Source: Isochrysis galbana (lineage: Eukaryota > Haptophyta > Isochrysidales > Isochrysidaceae). Taken from it: a stretch of DNA of 64,000 nucleotides. The translations under genes were made by a program, and so were the position numbers. The stretch spans positions 3,087,144 through 3,151,143 of the forward strand of contig CM030933.1 in the NCBI GenBank assembly GCA_018136815.1, in the 5' to 3' direction. The notes under the pieces were generated by a model that did not search any database, was not told the DNA's origin, and saw only the letters and a program-made list of their open reading frames with translations. Shown piece after piece: positions 11,047 through 20,800 of the stretch; positions within the stretch are counted from its first letter, which is position 1, and each line of letters opens with the position of its first letter.

Positions 11047-11790
11047 ACCTTTTAATAGTCTCACCGCGCACGCAGCCGTGGACCCTCTACTTTCTACTCA
11101 CGTAGGAAAACTTTCTACACCCCCACGCTCCCAGCCCTTCTCCCCCCGCCATCAGGCGGCTCCCCCCGTGCACTACGGGATTGGGGTGCAGGGCTTAGAT
11201 ATGGTCCGGTGGACCGCGCCTCCCCCCGGTGATCTGTTCCCTCTCTTCCTCCTGTGTCTCCGAGTGGGCGGCGACCTCAGTCCCGACTTATCCTGTAAAC
11301 AGGTGCGGGACTTACCTATTTTTCGGTGGGCGGAGCTCCGCTCCGCCCACCCCCTTCTCCGCGCTCTCTCTCCCCTCTCCTGCGGCACGCGCGATGGCGC
11401 GCCTGCGGCAGGCCTGCAGCTGCCCATTGGCGACCCTGGAGGCTCATGGAGGCCAGCTCAGGGGGCAGAGGAGGCTGGGACTGGGCCCTGGCCTCCCCTG
11501 CCTCTCCCTCGCTGGCGCTCCTGAGCCTCAGGGGCCCCCACGCTGCACCTGTCTGCCTGTCGAACAGGGGGGGGAGGAGGGGTTGGAGCAATGGGCTGGT
11601 CACGAGGGGCCAGGATGGGCGAATGGGGCGAGCCTGTGGGGAAGGGAGTGGGTCAGTAGGGCAGTGGCCTCCTGGCAAGCCATCAGGCGTGCGAGGAGGA
11701 TGGGTGGTTCCTCCCCCATGGCAGGGGAGGAGTGGAGAGGGGGGGGGGCTCGTGCCCCCCCATGGGCGAGCTAAGTATAAACTTAGTTGG
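11047..11790 (-). mobile_element. Short non-coding retroelement, family 1 (empty-site copy)
   Basis: Read on minus, it starts at 11788 with AACTAAGTTTATACTT and ends near 11047 with GGTGAGACTATTAAAAGG. It matches the plus-strand element at 37489-39245 over about 700 bases, including AGAGGGTCCACGGC and ATATGGTCCGGTGG, but without that element's inner 933-bp insertion. It is thus the uninterrupted version. The 3' end resembles that of LINE copy 1 (GGTGAGATCATTAAGAAG), suggesting it is mobilised by the same machinery. G/C-rich, with no convincing ORF. Confidence 0.65.
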
Positions 11791-11794
11791 CTTC

Positions 11795-11905
11795 AGCCCG
11801 TCATCGTCTCCGAAGCCGTCTCCTCAGCCGCGCCTGTCGCCGGCTTGCCACCTTCCTCATTGCCCTCAGGCCCTAAGGGCCATCCCAATTCGTCAAATTC
11901 CGGCG
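11795..11905 (+). repeat. Dispersed repeat shared with 47205-47312
   Basis: GGCTTCAGCCCGTCA, GCCGGCTTGCCACC and GGCCCTAAGGGCCATCCC recur in the same order at 47205-47312, about 90 percent identical. The following stretch (11950-12130) can be read as a short peptide frame with GVKTYKDVKFVGTVGVSGTM, possibly a transposon scrap; I do not recognise it. Confidence 0.65.
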
Positions 11906-12179
11906 GGTCGAACATTCAACAACTGCATCGGCACGGGCCTCGTCTAGGTCCAGGGCCAGGGCGTCAAGACTTACAAGGATGTCAAGTTCGTCGGCACCGT
12001 CGGCGTCAGCGGCACAATGGAAAGGATTCTTCATGGCTGGAAGGGCAAGGGCAGCGGCCACGGCGACCAACGCTTGCTTTACGGCATCAAGCAGCAGCTT
12101 GCGAGGCAACGGAGCAGTGACGGCACATGATGCGGGGGAAGACGATTCCGCAGGGGACAATGCGTCGCTGCCGCCCCAA

Positions 12180-13008
12180 GCCTAGCGGCCATACACCGTC
12201 GTCGCTCGATCAAGCAAAAGCCACCAATTGGTAAACGCGGCCGACAGGTAAAACCCCGCCAAACAACAGAGCCAAAGGTTTCACCACTCGAGCGTGTTTA
12301 CCAATTCCCTGGTCATACTTTGTCTGCCGAAGCGGGTAACAAGCTATTCTGCAAGTGTTGCAAAGACGAGCTCAGCTTGATCAAGGGGAGCGTACGCACG
12401 CATGTGCAATCCAAGGCGCACGCCGCCAACATGCAGAAGTACCACGAGCGTACGGCATCCAACGGCGAGGCCAAGGCATTCATTGAAGAGCACTTTTTGG
12501 CGAACCCAAACGAGTCAGGAGGCACGGTCTCTATCGACAACAAGCTCTACCGGTATCGCATGGTCGAGTGTTTCTTGAAGAATGGCGTCCCGCTCGAGAA
12601 GATCGACGGTATGCGGACGATGTTGGAGTACGCCGGCAAGCACACGCTCACGGATAGCCATAATCTGAAGAGCTTCATCCCCAAGATCGAGGCGCAAGAG
12701 CTGCAACGTGTACGAGAAGACATCGCAGGGCAATACTTGAGCATCTCCTTCGACGGCACCACTCGTCTAGGTGAGTGTATGAATCTGACCGCGCGCTACG
12801 TCCGTCCTGACTTCGCAGAAATTTCGCAGCGCTTGCTCGCGTTCAAGACGTACGCGAAGCATTTGAACGTTGAGCAGATGTTCCGCGCGATCTCCGAAAT
12901 CGTAAATCGTGCACCAAGACATGAAGATCGATTCGCATCATCTCATCGGCCTATCGCGGACGGAGCGAGAGACGACGATGACGACGGCGTCATCGGGGCG
13001 GCGCAGTG
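12180..13008 (+). pseudogene. BED-finger hAT transposase, N-terminal half, frameshifted
   Basis: The open frame runs through RVYQFPGHTLSAEAGNKL into a BED-type zinc finger FCKCC...H...KAHAANM, then to ISFDGTTRLGECMNLTARYV and EQMFRAISEIVNR, features of the first half of hAT-superfamily transposases (DNA binding, then start of the RNase-H fold). Near 12910 the expected sequence changes frame: the +1 frame continues with MKIDSHHLIGLSRTERET, as in the catalytic core of this family, so there is a frameshift. The C-terminal half and dimerisation domain are missing. GTGAAACCCC motifs right after the ORF may be element termini. Confidence 0.65.
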
Positions 13009-13130
13009 AAACCCCTCGCAGCCAGCAGGCCTTTTGCAGAATGTCGTTCTTCTCGGGTTTCATCCAGCTTTACTCGGTAGTCGAGCAAGTGAAACCCCGG
13101 GGAGTGAAACAGTGAAACCCGAGTGAAGAA
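12995..13130. repeat. Cluster of GTGAAACC motifs beside hAT relic
   Basis: GTGAAACCCC occurs at about 13006, 13089 and 13113, with an inverted GGGTTTCA at 13056. The same words form the 4742-4808 palindrome region. Subterminal motif clusters like this often bind hAT-type transposases; that role is inferred. Confidence 0.5.
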
Positions 13131-13230
13131 ACCTTCTCAAAATCCCTCTAGAAGTTAGAAGTAGTTTCCGCTCCCTGCCGGTGCGGTCCGTGCTTTCGCA
13201 GCATCTGCGACGTCGCCCGGCACGACCGCG

Positions 13231-13602
13231 ATGCCGGCGGCAAGCACTCCGCCCGTCGATGACCTGTTCGCGCTGATGCTTGCGCCCGTGCCGAGTGCAC
13301 GCACTCAGCCGTGTGCGCACGACGTCCGTTTCCGCCTTGCAGACGCTAGTCCCGGTCCCAGCAAGTCCGAGGAGGCGCAACCGCACAAGGACTCTCACAG
13401 TGAACTCTTCCGCTCCGTCATCACATACACCAACCGCAAGACGAGTGAGCGGCTCCACCCGATCGATGCCAAACGGAAGCTCGAAAAGTACCAGAAGGAA
13501 ATGAAGAGAGCAAAGCTCGCACGGAGAGCGGCCAGGCAGCAGAGGAGGATGGTTCAAGAGAGAGACGTTGGTGGTCAGCGGTACAACACAGATGTGGAAT
13601 AG
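13231..13602 (+). CDS. Hypothetical 123-aa protein with basic C-terminal helix
   Basis: ATG-started frame with GC-rich codon use. The C-terminus (about residues 75-115) is a strongly basic, probably helical segment containing KRKLEKYQKEMKRAKLARRA. Pro/Ala-rich before that. It could be a small gene, the last exon of a gene whose upstream exon I cannot place (an acceptor-like TTCGCAG lies just upstream at 13194-13200), or a transposon fragment. No family recognised. Confidence 0.3.
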   Translation: MPAASTPPVDDLFALMLAPVPSARTQPCAHDVRFRLADASPGPSKSEEAQPHKDSHSELFRSVITYTNRKTSERLHPIDAKRKLEKYQKEMKRAKLARRAARQQRRMVQERDVGGQRYNTDVE

Positions 13603-14074
13603 CATGTCATCGAGCAGATTGTGCACGTAATAGAGAGCATAAGTACTGTTCGATGGCGAATTTCATCTTGACGAGCACACTGTGCAGACCGCGTCCATAT
13701 TGGATCGCTGTACTAGTCGTTATCCAACTTGAATGTCGTTGCCTGTTTTGAATCCTGAATCCAATTGGCTCAGTGAGCCAAGGATGCAGGAAGTGCATGG
13801 ATGCACCGATGACGTGGCGGATACACGGACGTCACTGGTGTGTGTAGGGGATTATTCACACGCACGGATTGCGATGCTCACGCACAGTCGCGCCAATGGC
13901 CGTTGGGACGTTACGCTTCAGAACATGCACAAATGACAAATGCGAGATGTTAGATATGCCAAACCTAAATATTTCACTTTCTAATCACTTTCGATTCTTT
14001 GCACGACAGCGGCCTTTACAATAAAAAACACTCTTATCTGCAAATGGCATTATGGGCTGTTTATGGTCTCCAGT

Positions 14075-14896
14075 CAACTAAGTTTATACTTGGTCGCGAT
14101 GGAGCGCGCCGGCGCGACTCCCCTCACCTTCGGGCGCCCCGCCGAGGGCGCCCCACCAGTACCCATGGAGCAGTCGCTGGCGAAGCGACCGCGTCCGCCT
14201 GCAGAGGCCGAGCAGGTGAGTGCGACCCCGGTCGCGCCACACGGCCCGTGGCCCCGGCCACGCCACACACAACAGCCATGCTGGCCCCCCCCCCCCTGGG
14301 GGACAGCAGACTGCAGACAGCAAGACAGTCGCAGCAGACGGAGCACACAGAATTACCAATGGGCATGCCTCATGGCAGAGGCTCCTCCCACCTTAATGAC
14401 GGTCGCGCCGCCTCGGCGGCGCGGCCCGAGACCGGGTGGCCCTTATGGGTACAAACAACATCCCACCTTGCATACGTACCACAACAGGGAAATGTCACAA
14501 CAGAAGCCTCAACCCAACACGACTAAGGCCCCTCTGAGAGAGGGGCTGGAGACCGATCATCAACAGCCAGCCCCCTATCAAGCGCCAAACTCTCATACTC
14601 ACGACCGACTCGCGTGCCCCTGACGCAGGAGCCAGCATCTGATGAAGAACAAGAAGCAAGAAGACGTAGACGTAGACACAGACGCAAACCTCGACCTCTC
14701 CTGCTTCCACCAAGAGGGGGACTACACCTTCCAGGACACGACCGTCTACGCCGCGATTGTCGAACTGCTCCTCGAGCTAGAGGGTGTCGATCCAGAGCCT
14801 GACTTCTGGGCACGGTCCATCACAGGACCTTGGCACCTTGGCACATTGGCGTCAACGAAGATTGCGCACAACAATTTCAAGGGGAAGGGGACTTAG
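14075..14896 (+). mobile_element. Element start with possible ORF1 (family-1 terminus)
   Basis: AACTAAGTTTATACTTGG at 14076-14093 is the same terminus that begins the elements at 37489 and 20195 and, inverted, at 11788. Here it is followed after 5 bases by an ATG (14099) opening a 174-codon Pro/Arg/Gln-rich frame to 14623. A second frame, 14642-14896, is acidic and then hydrophobic, containing GDYTFQDTTVYAAIVELLLE and GPWHLGTLASTKIAH. These may be parts of a retrotransposon ORF1, but no domain is recognised. The 3' end of this element is not clear. Confidence 0.35.
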
Positions 14897-15254
14897 CTGC
14901 GGGCACTATATTTAAGTAGGTACTTAGCCATGAGTCACTATCTACTTCTAAGTACTTAGTGCTTACAAGCCCCTGTTCCACGTTCCACGCCTTACCAGTC
15001 AGGTGGGCACAGGAGCCGGCGGGCCGCGCCCGCGCATCACCACGCACGACATGTGCAAAGCCGCCATGCTGGCATCTGCCAACATGCAACACACCTCCAG
15101 CACAATCCACAGCCACACCAGCCACAAAGCACCAGAGAGACGATCCCATAGGGAAGGCCCCCGGGCCGGGACCCTACACAGCCGCGTTGCCGCCCTCGTG
15201 CTCCGGCGCGAGGGGCCGGCCCGGCGCCTTACAAGACCACTCGCAAGCCCCCGG

Positions 15255-15585
15255 CTCCCATTCTAACTCCCCACAAGTTGAAATGAAGGAAAACCCATTG
15301 AGGCGGACCGACCTACATCGGGCGACTCTCCGGGAAAAAGCACCGGGGGGGGGGGGGGCAGGCAACCTCTTGTCAACAAAGAGGATCGGCCCTTCTAGCT
15401 CGCGCCGTGAGCAGTTCTCGAGAAATAAGTGACTGCGAGTCGAGTAGCGAGTAGCCTGTGCCACCTTCAGGATACTCTCCTCGATCTTGAGCCACTCCCT
15501 TCTCTCTCCCGCCTGTCGCCGGCCGCCCCCTACCCGTTTGCTAACGCAAAGAACGGGGCCTGTTTCTAACCGCACTCCATCGGAC
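15255..15585 (-). repeat. Family-2 retroelement piece, inverted relative to 38735-39045
   Basis: The stretch from CTAACTCCCCACAAGTTGAA through GGAAAAAGCACCGGGG, CTCGCGCCGTGAGCAG and GAGCCACTCCCTTCT to CCGTTTGCTAACGCAAA is the reverse complement, with small indels, of 38735-39045, which lies inside the inner element of the nested pair. It is therefore another, partial copy of that element. A following open frame (to 15858) has no recognised domain. Confidence 0.65.
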
Positions 15586-15854
15586 CCTACTTTTCTCAAG
15601 TCGTGGGAAAAGATATCCGAATGGTCTAGATCAAGATGGGTAAGCGCCACTTTCGACTATATAGATCTTCTTAGAAAGAAAGAGGTATCCCCACCCCCCG
15701 CTTCGGAGGAGCATGAGCTAGCCCCCCAAGAAGACCCGGACGCACATGACGACTTAGGGGACATCATTGTCGCATTCATCTTAGATGATGCGATTTCCAG
15801 GCTCTTGTTTTTAGGTCCTTCGCCGTGCGGCCACACGGTGAAGCTCAGGTACAT

Positions 15855-15975
15855 CTAGGTTGGTAGGGTGTAGGGTTCGTCCCTAGCGATCTAGAATTCG
15901 AGTTCTCGTTTTGTTCCTTCTAGCCTGTCTGTCAGGTCTAGATTCCAGGTTTCCTCCTTTCGGGTAATCTTGACT
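15855..15975 (+). repeat. Dispersed repeat, inverted relative to 6478-6605
   Basis: GGGTTCGTCCCTAGCGATCT, TCTAGCCTGTCTGTCAGGTC and CCTCCTTTCGGGTAATCTTG pair, reverse-complemented, with 6605-6478. The next 350 bases (to 16350) hold T-rich, non-coding DNA. Confidence 0.65.
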
Positions 15976-16351
15976 CAAAGGAGCCAGGTCGCCTGTCGCT
16001 CGCTGCGCGCTTATCTCAGGCTCTCGGGGCGCCTTCAGGATGCTTATTTAGCTTCTTGCAAGGCTTGTTGTTTCTTGTTGTGTTACGGTTCTTTCTTGGG
16101 ACTTGCTCACTTTCGTTGTCGTCCAGGCCTGTTCTTCGTAGGTTCTGCTTGGCCTGATTAGGGTTTCGTTATTGCCTTCCCGCGTTTGGCGTTCGCGTTG
16201 GCGTTCGGAAATTTCCTCTCACATTCCTTAGGTCCGCTACCCTTGGCTTGTAGGTCCTTGCTTCTTTCTTCTCGGTCAAGGTTTTGGCGAGCGAGTCGGT
16301 TGCTCTACCCGCTCGAGATGTGAGGTTTAATTTGCCATCTCCCACTGTAAG

Positions 16352-16669
16352 ATGTGGGTCTACGTCCGTAAGAGCCTATGGGCCCATGGTCCCTATGACG
16401 TCTTCCGCTTGATGAGTCTCTTGGGTGGCATCACCTTCTGGTTTCTCGTAAGTGCTTCAAGCGCAGCACTCATCGCGTCGGGGGATGGCCTCGCGAGGGT
16501 CGGGATCGCGGTCGGGGTGGTCTTCGCGCTGTTCATTCTTCTCCTCTTGGTACTGTGGAAGACAAAGTATTTTCGCTTTTACCAGACGGAGAACATGCAA
16601 CTGACCTTCGATGCGGAGGCGATATTGCAACGGGAGGCACAAACGAAACACAAGACGTCTTCCGCTTGA
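16352..16669 (+). CDS. Small ORF with two predicted membrane helices (105 aa)
   Basis: The frame begins with an ATG and contains two hydrophobic segments, GGITFWFLVSASSAALIASG and VGIAVGVVFALFILLLLVLW, followed by a charged tail. An 18-base direct repeat GACGTCTTCCGCTTGATG lies at 16397-16414 (inside the ORF start) and 16654-16671 (forming its stop), so the reading frame is bracketed by the repeat. It may be a real small membrane protein or a chance frame in an inserted segment. No family is recognised and there is no sign of introns. Confidence 0.3.
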   Translation: MWVYVRKSLWAHGPYDVFRLMSLLGGITFWFLVSASSAALIASGDGLARVGIAVGVVFALFILLLLVLWKTKYFRFYQTENMQLTFDAEAILQREAQTKHKTSSA

Positions 16670-16739
16670 TGGGTCCCCGTGTTTATGTTTGTTTGCGCGC
16701 GGTCAACCCCCGAGTTAGGGGCGAAGTTAGGGGTCAGTA

Positions 16740-17530
16740 GAAATTATATACCTAAATAGCCGGGAGGGGTGTGACAAAAAAGGGAACCTCGAGTTGCACC
16801 CTCTAGGGGGGAAGGGGAAGAGATGGAGGGATGGAGGGAGGGGGAGGGGAGATGAATGAGGGCGATGTCAGAGTAGGAGTAGAGATAGGGAAACCTAGCA
16901 CCCGCGCTGAAGGCGAGGATTTGGCAACGCTCGCCACGCGAGTGACCGATGCCTTCGTACGCAAGATGAACGACCTGGCGGATCGGATCGCCGCTCTCCG
17001 CCACCGCCATGCCGCTTCGGTGCGTGCTGGCCGCCGGGCGTCGCCCGCTCTGACGCTCTGACTCGCAATCATCGCATCTGTGATGACTAGGGAAGTAGCC
17101 GCTCGTTCGGTGGTTGACGCGCCGAAGAGCCTCCACCCACGCCACTGCCACTGCCTTTATATGCGTGACCTCGTAGTATGCCGCCGTTCCACGAGTGGGC
17201 CTGTGCGCTACGTGGTGGACGGGGGACGCCGCCCTCACCGTCGACAGAACGTTGACGGATACCAACGCGCCTATTCATTTGTGTAGTTAAACAATCACAG
17301 GTCAGCCACTGCCGGCTCGTCTCAAGCCGCGGCCGCGGCTGTAAATCATGCCGGTAGTACTACTTGTTCCCTCCTCGTTCACACTGTGCTACTGTGCTCA
17401 AGGTATATCTCAACGCTTTATTTACGCTTTACCACGAGCACGTCTCGGTCATCCGGCAGGCGCTAGATCTTTAAGTGTAGGTTGCCAAAGAGAAGGTTTC
17501 GTGGGGTCTCCTCCCACTCAGCGCGGGTGG
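16740..17530. other. Intergenic upstream of the DUF229 gene
   Basis: Purine-rich 16805-16860 and several short open frames on both strands without recognisable domains. The DUF229 reading frame is open upstream to an ATG at 17348, but a hydrophobic anchor directly follows the ATG at 17531, so I take 17348-17530 as leader or untranslated. Confidence 0.35.
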
Positions 17531-20092
17531 ATGGGCGCAGCGTCGGCGGCGCAGCTGCTCGCAGTGGGCGCGCTCGCGCTCTCCACGCTGCTGGGCTGCG
17601 CGTGGCGGCAGTCGCTGCTGGCGGATGCATCAGCTGCTCGCTCTCTCGCGCATGCGACGCGCCTCCGCACCGCGCGCCTCCAGCTCCTTCGCCAACGGAG
17701 TGCAGCCAATCTCTCGCTTTCGTCGCTTCGCCTCTCGCTCGCCTCCTCGCTGCTAGCAGAGCGGCGAGCGAGGATGCTCGGCATGGCGCGCGAGCTTGAG
17801 GCAGCACAGATGCAAGTGCTGGCCACCCGCAAACCCGCGGATGCCCAGCCATCCCACCGAGAGTTTGCAATCCGCTCGGTGTGGCACGGCATTGCGTCCG
17901 ACGGAAGCTGTCCTGCGCAGATCCCCCAGTGGGACTGGCGCGTACTTCTCGCCGCGGCGCGGGCTCGCGAGTCGCACGAGCGCGGAGCAATGCTCGAGGA
18001 GCTGCGGCGCACGTCACGCCTCCCGCTCGGCGAGCTGCAGCAGCTTGTGAGCAGGTACTCGCAGGTTCTCTCGAACCCAGAGTTCGTAGGCATCCTCGAC
18101 GTCGACAACCAGCCGTGCAAAGGCCGGCGCTTCGCATGGCTCGAGGGCGATCGGCTGCTCATCATCGAGTGCCAGACCGGGAAGGCGAGGTGAGACACGG
18201 CCCACACCCTGACGCGCGCGTACCCTTTGCTGCGTGGCCGACCTAGCAGCTTCCTGTCGTCCTTGTATAGATACGCCGTGGATGATGGTGCTGAGATGTA
18301 TGAGTACTCACAGCCCGTTCGAATCGCAACGGGCGAGGCCATCCTGGCCTATTGCGACGGCGAACTCAACCTCCTGATGCACCCGCAATTTAAGCCACAA
18401 TTGCTGCCTGGGTACATGAGCCAGAGCCCGTCCACCTCGGGCCACAGCTTCGAGGACATCTTCTCCGCACCGCCCGCTGATTCGGTCCCTGTTCAAAAGT
18501 ATGACGGGCCTCGCGTGCCCTCTGCGCTCATCTTCATGATAGATGCGACGTCCCGCGCGCACTTTCGGCGGTCGATGCCCAAGACACTCGGAGTGCTGGA
18601 GAGGATGGCCAGAGGTGACGCTACCACGAGCTATGCGTGCGAGGAAGCGTGCATGGTTGGCGTGCCGTGATGTGTGAAGTGGCAGCCGAAGGGTTAAATG
18701 TGTTTCCGACGTCCTGCCGTCGGGCACGCACGCGCCTCCTTCTGCCGATCGCTCTCTTGGACCCCGTGTCCATTCTCAGGTGATGCACCGCCCGCAGACC
18801 CAAGCCGCAAGCTGCACGTCTTCGACTTTGAGCACTACAACATTGTGGGATACAACTCGGTGCCCAACCAGTTGCCCTTGTTTTGCAACTTAAATCCCGA
18901 GGATATCTCGGCCATCCAGGCAGGACGATGCGTGTGGGAAGCCTTCAAGAAGCAAGGCGCCGTCACGATGATGGCTGATGAGGTGCACGACAACTGCCAG
19001 TCGCCGACCTCTGTGCTGCACGCTCTGACTACCGAGGCCTTCTGGCTTGACCCGAAGGATATGCCGGATCACCAGGTGCGCGAATCGTCTGTTTCGCCGC
19101 CTTCGTGCGCGCCGACAGTCTTTCCAAGCGTTCTGTCAACATGCGCGGGCTCAATATACTACTTTATTGTGTGTGGGATGTGTCCTTTCGCGACTCGCGC
19201 TTTACCAAGTTCTCTTTCAGTGGGTGGCTCACGAACTCTTTCCCATTCTTGGCAGATGTGGAGGTTGTATTGCTCGCCGCACGTACCTCCGTGCTGCTGG
19301 GCATCGCGAGGCTTCCTCAACCCCGGGCGTCGACAGTGTGTCGGAGGTGGCAGGGAGCTGCATGACGTTGTGATTTCATATTTGGAGCAGGTCTGCCAAG
19401 TTTTGGGCGGCTGGGCTTCCACACCGATCCCCACATAAGAGAACCGTCCAAGGCAGCTTCCGGAGAGGACCCCCTTTGTGTGATGTATATGCGTCGCATA
19501 TGCCGGAGCTGCGATGCGCCTTTTGGCATCGAGAACTTGCCAATATGCGTTGGCCCCACCTGATCTTCTGCCATACCCGCCTGTTGGGCACCCTTCTTGT
19601 ATGTAGTGGTTTGGCATGTACTCCAGTGCACCGCGACGCTTCGCCTCCGTCAACACGATGGTGGCGCACGAGCACTTCATGTTTCGGCTCAATGCACTTG
19701 ATGACGCGCTATCTTCTCTCCTCTTGCGGCTGGAGGCGGACGTCCTCCAAGACACGGTTTTGTTTCTCCTTTCGGATCACGGCACCCACGGCATCTGGTA
19801 CAACGACTACGAGATCGGAGCCACCGAGCACAAACTGCCCATGCTCTACGTTGTTGCGCCCGATTGGCTGATGAAGGAGAGGCCAACGTGGCTCCATGCA
19901 CTGAGGGAAAACCAGCACAGGCTAGTCACACCGCGTGACGTCTACACCGCCATTATGCAGCTGGCCGCCTATCCGAATGTCTATGAATTTGAGGCGAGAG
20001 AGCACTCCCTCTTTGAGACGATCTCGGCAAAGCGTACATGCTCCGACGCGGGCATCCCTGAGCAGTTTTGCGCCTGCCGTAGAGTTGTATGA
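17531..20092 (+). CDS. DUF229/sulfatase-like type II membrane protein (5 exons, 639 aa)
   Basis: Exons 17531-18189, 18271-18614, 18780-19075, 19256-19390 and 19607-20092 join in phase with GT-AG introns of 81-216 bases. An N-terminal anchor (AQLLAVGALALSTLLGCAW) and an Arg/Ala-rich helical stem precede the catalytic part. Landmarks of the DUF229 branch of the alkaline phosphatase/sulfatase superfamily: ALIFMIDATSRAHFRRSMPK (from residue 305; Asp311 is the likely metal ligand), DFEHYNIVGYNSVPNQLPL, the LSDHGTHG block (about 533-540) with Asp/His metal ligands, and the closing KRTCSDAGIPEQFCAC. The substrate is unknown; topology suggests a Golgi or endomembrane lumen, perhaps on sulfated glycans. 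It has no pyrimidine tract before the ATG, unlike its neighbours. Confidence 0.8.
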
Positions 20093-20194
20093 TGGATGGT
20101 ATTCTGCGCTCGTCACGGACATGACCACGGATAGCACACCATACCCTAAACTCGAGACTTCACTTTTCAAATGCAGATTCTAAGACATTGGCAC

Positions 20195-20465
20195 AACTAA
20201 GTTTATACTTGGTTCAACCTGAGAGGGGGGAGCACGAGCCCCCCTCTCTCCACTCCGCAGCCCGGTCACTCACGCTCTTTTTAACCACTATTTCCCACCT
20301 CCCCTGGGTGTCCAAGGATTCCGCAGGGTCCCCCACTACCTGCCCCGCCAGCCGCATCCCCCCTCCGATCGACCCCCTCCCGCCCCACGAAAGGCAATGG
20401 CGTTGGTGAGGGACCCCCTTCCCCTCCCGCGCACGTGGCGGTCTATTTTGGGAGATTGAGGCGGG
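20195..20465 (+). repeat. Mosaic repeat: family-1 terminus plus segment shared with 62880-63092
   Basis: Begins with AACTAAGTTTATACTTGG (20195-20212), then GGGGGGAGCACGAGCCCCCC as in the elements at 37500 and 11750. From 20261 it matches 62880-63092 at close to 90 percent, including TTTCCCACCTCCCCTGGGTG and TTTTGGGAGATTGAGGCGGG. A GTCGCGTTCCGTCAAAAGAG motif at 20475-20495 also occurs at 3437-3456. Confidence 0.7.
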
Positions 20466-20605
20466 CGCTCACGGAAGTCGCGTTCCGTCAAAAGAGGGCT
20501 AGCTGATTTTCTATGTGCTTGTTTTCTTTTTGGGTAGCCACACTATTATTATTATTACAAAGCTAATTACGCTCCCCCACTCTCAACACACGCGGTAACC
20601 CCCAG

Positions 20606-20800
20606 CTACGCGGGCTGAGTTTTCATCTTCTTCGTCTTTTTCTCACATCCCTCTTCCTCAATGTCGTTCTGCTGGCAGGCGACGATGTCGCTTGGCTGAT
20701 CTTGGGTGGCGAGGTCCGTGACGCGTGCGAGGACGGCCTTCTTGTTCTCCATGTAGAGTTTGCCAGCTGCTCGGTGCACTTGTACCATGGGATGGACTCG
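20606..20800 (-). pseudogene. Transposon-type protein tail (DQPSD...EKKTKKMK)
   Basis: The minus frame reads LARVTDLATQDQPSDIVACQ followed by a Glu-rich stretch and EKKTKKMKTQPA. The plus-strand frame at 44808-44909 encodes the same ending (DQPSDLACQQNDI...EKKTKKMKI, stop). Two independent copies with conserved protein sequence point to the C-terminus of a mobile-element or repeated gene. The family is not recognised. This piece abuts the hAT transposase on the opposite strand; the junction is somewhere near 20740-20810. Confidence 0.45.

Noticed and set aside
11326-12120. 264-codon plus ORF at 11.3-12.1 kb as a gene
   Set aside because: It spans the family-1 repeat and an unrelated repeat, with no domain; the frame is a by-product of GC-rich DNA.
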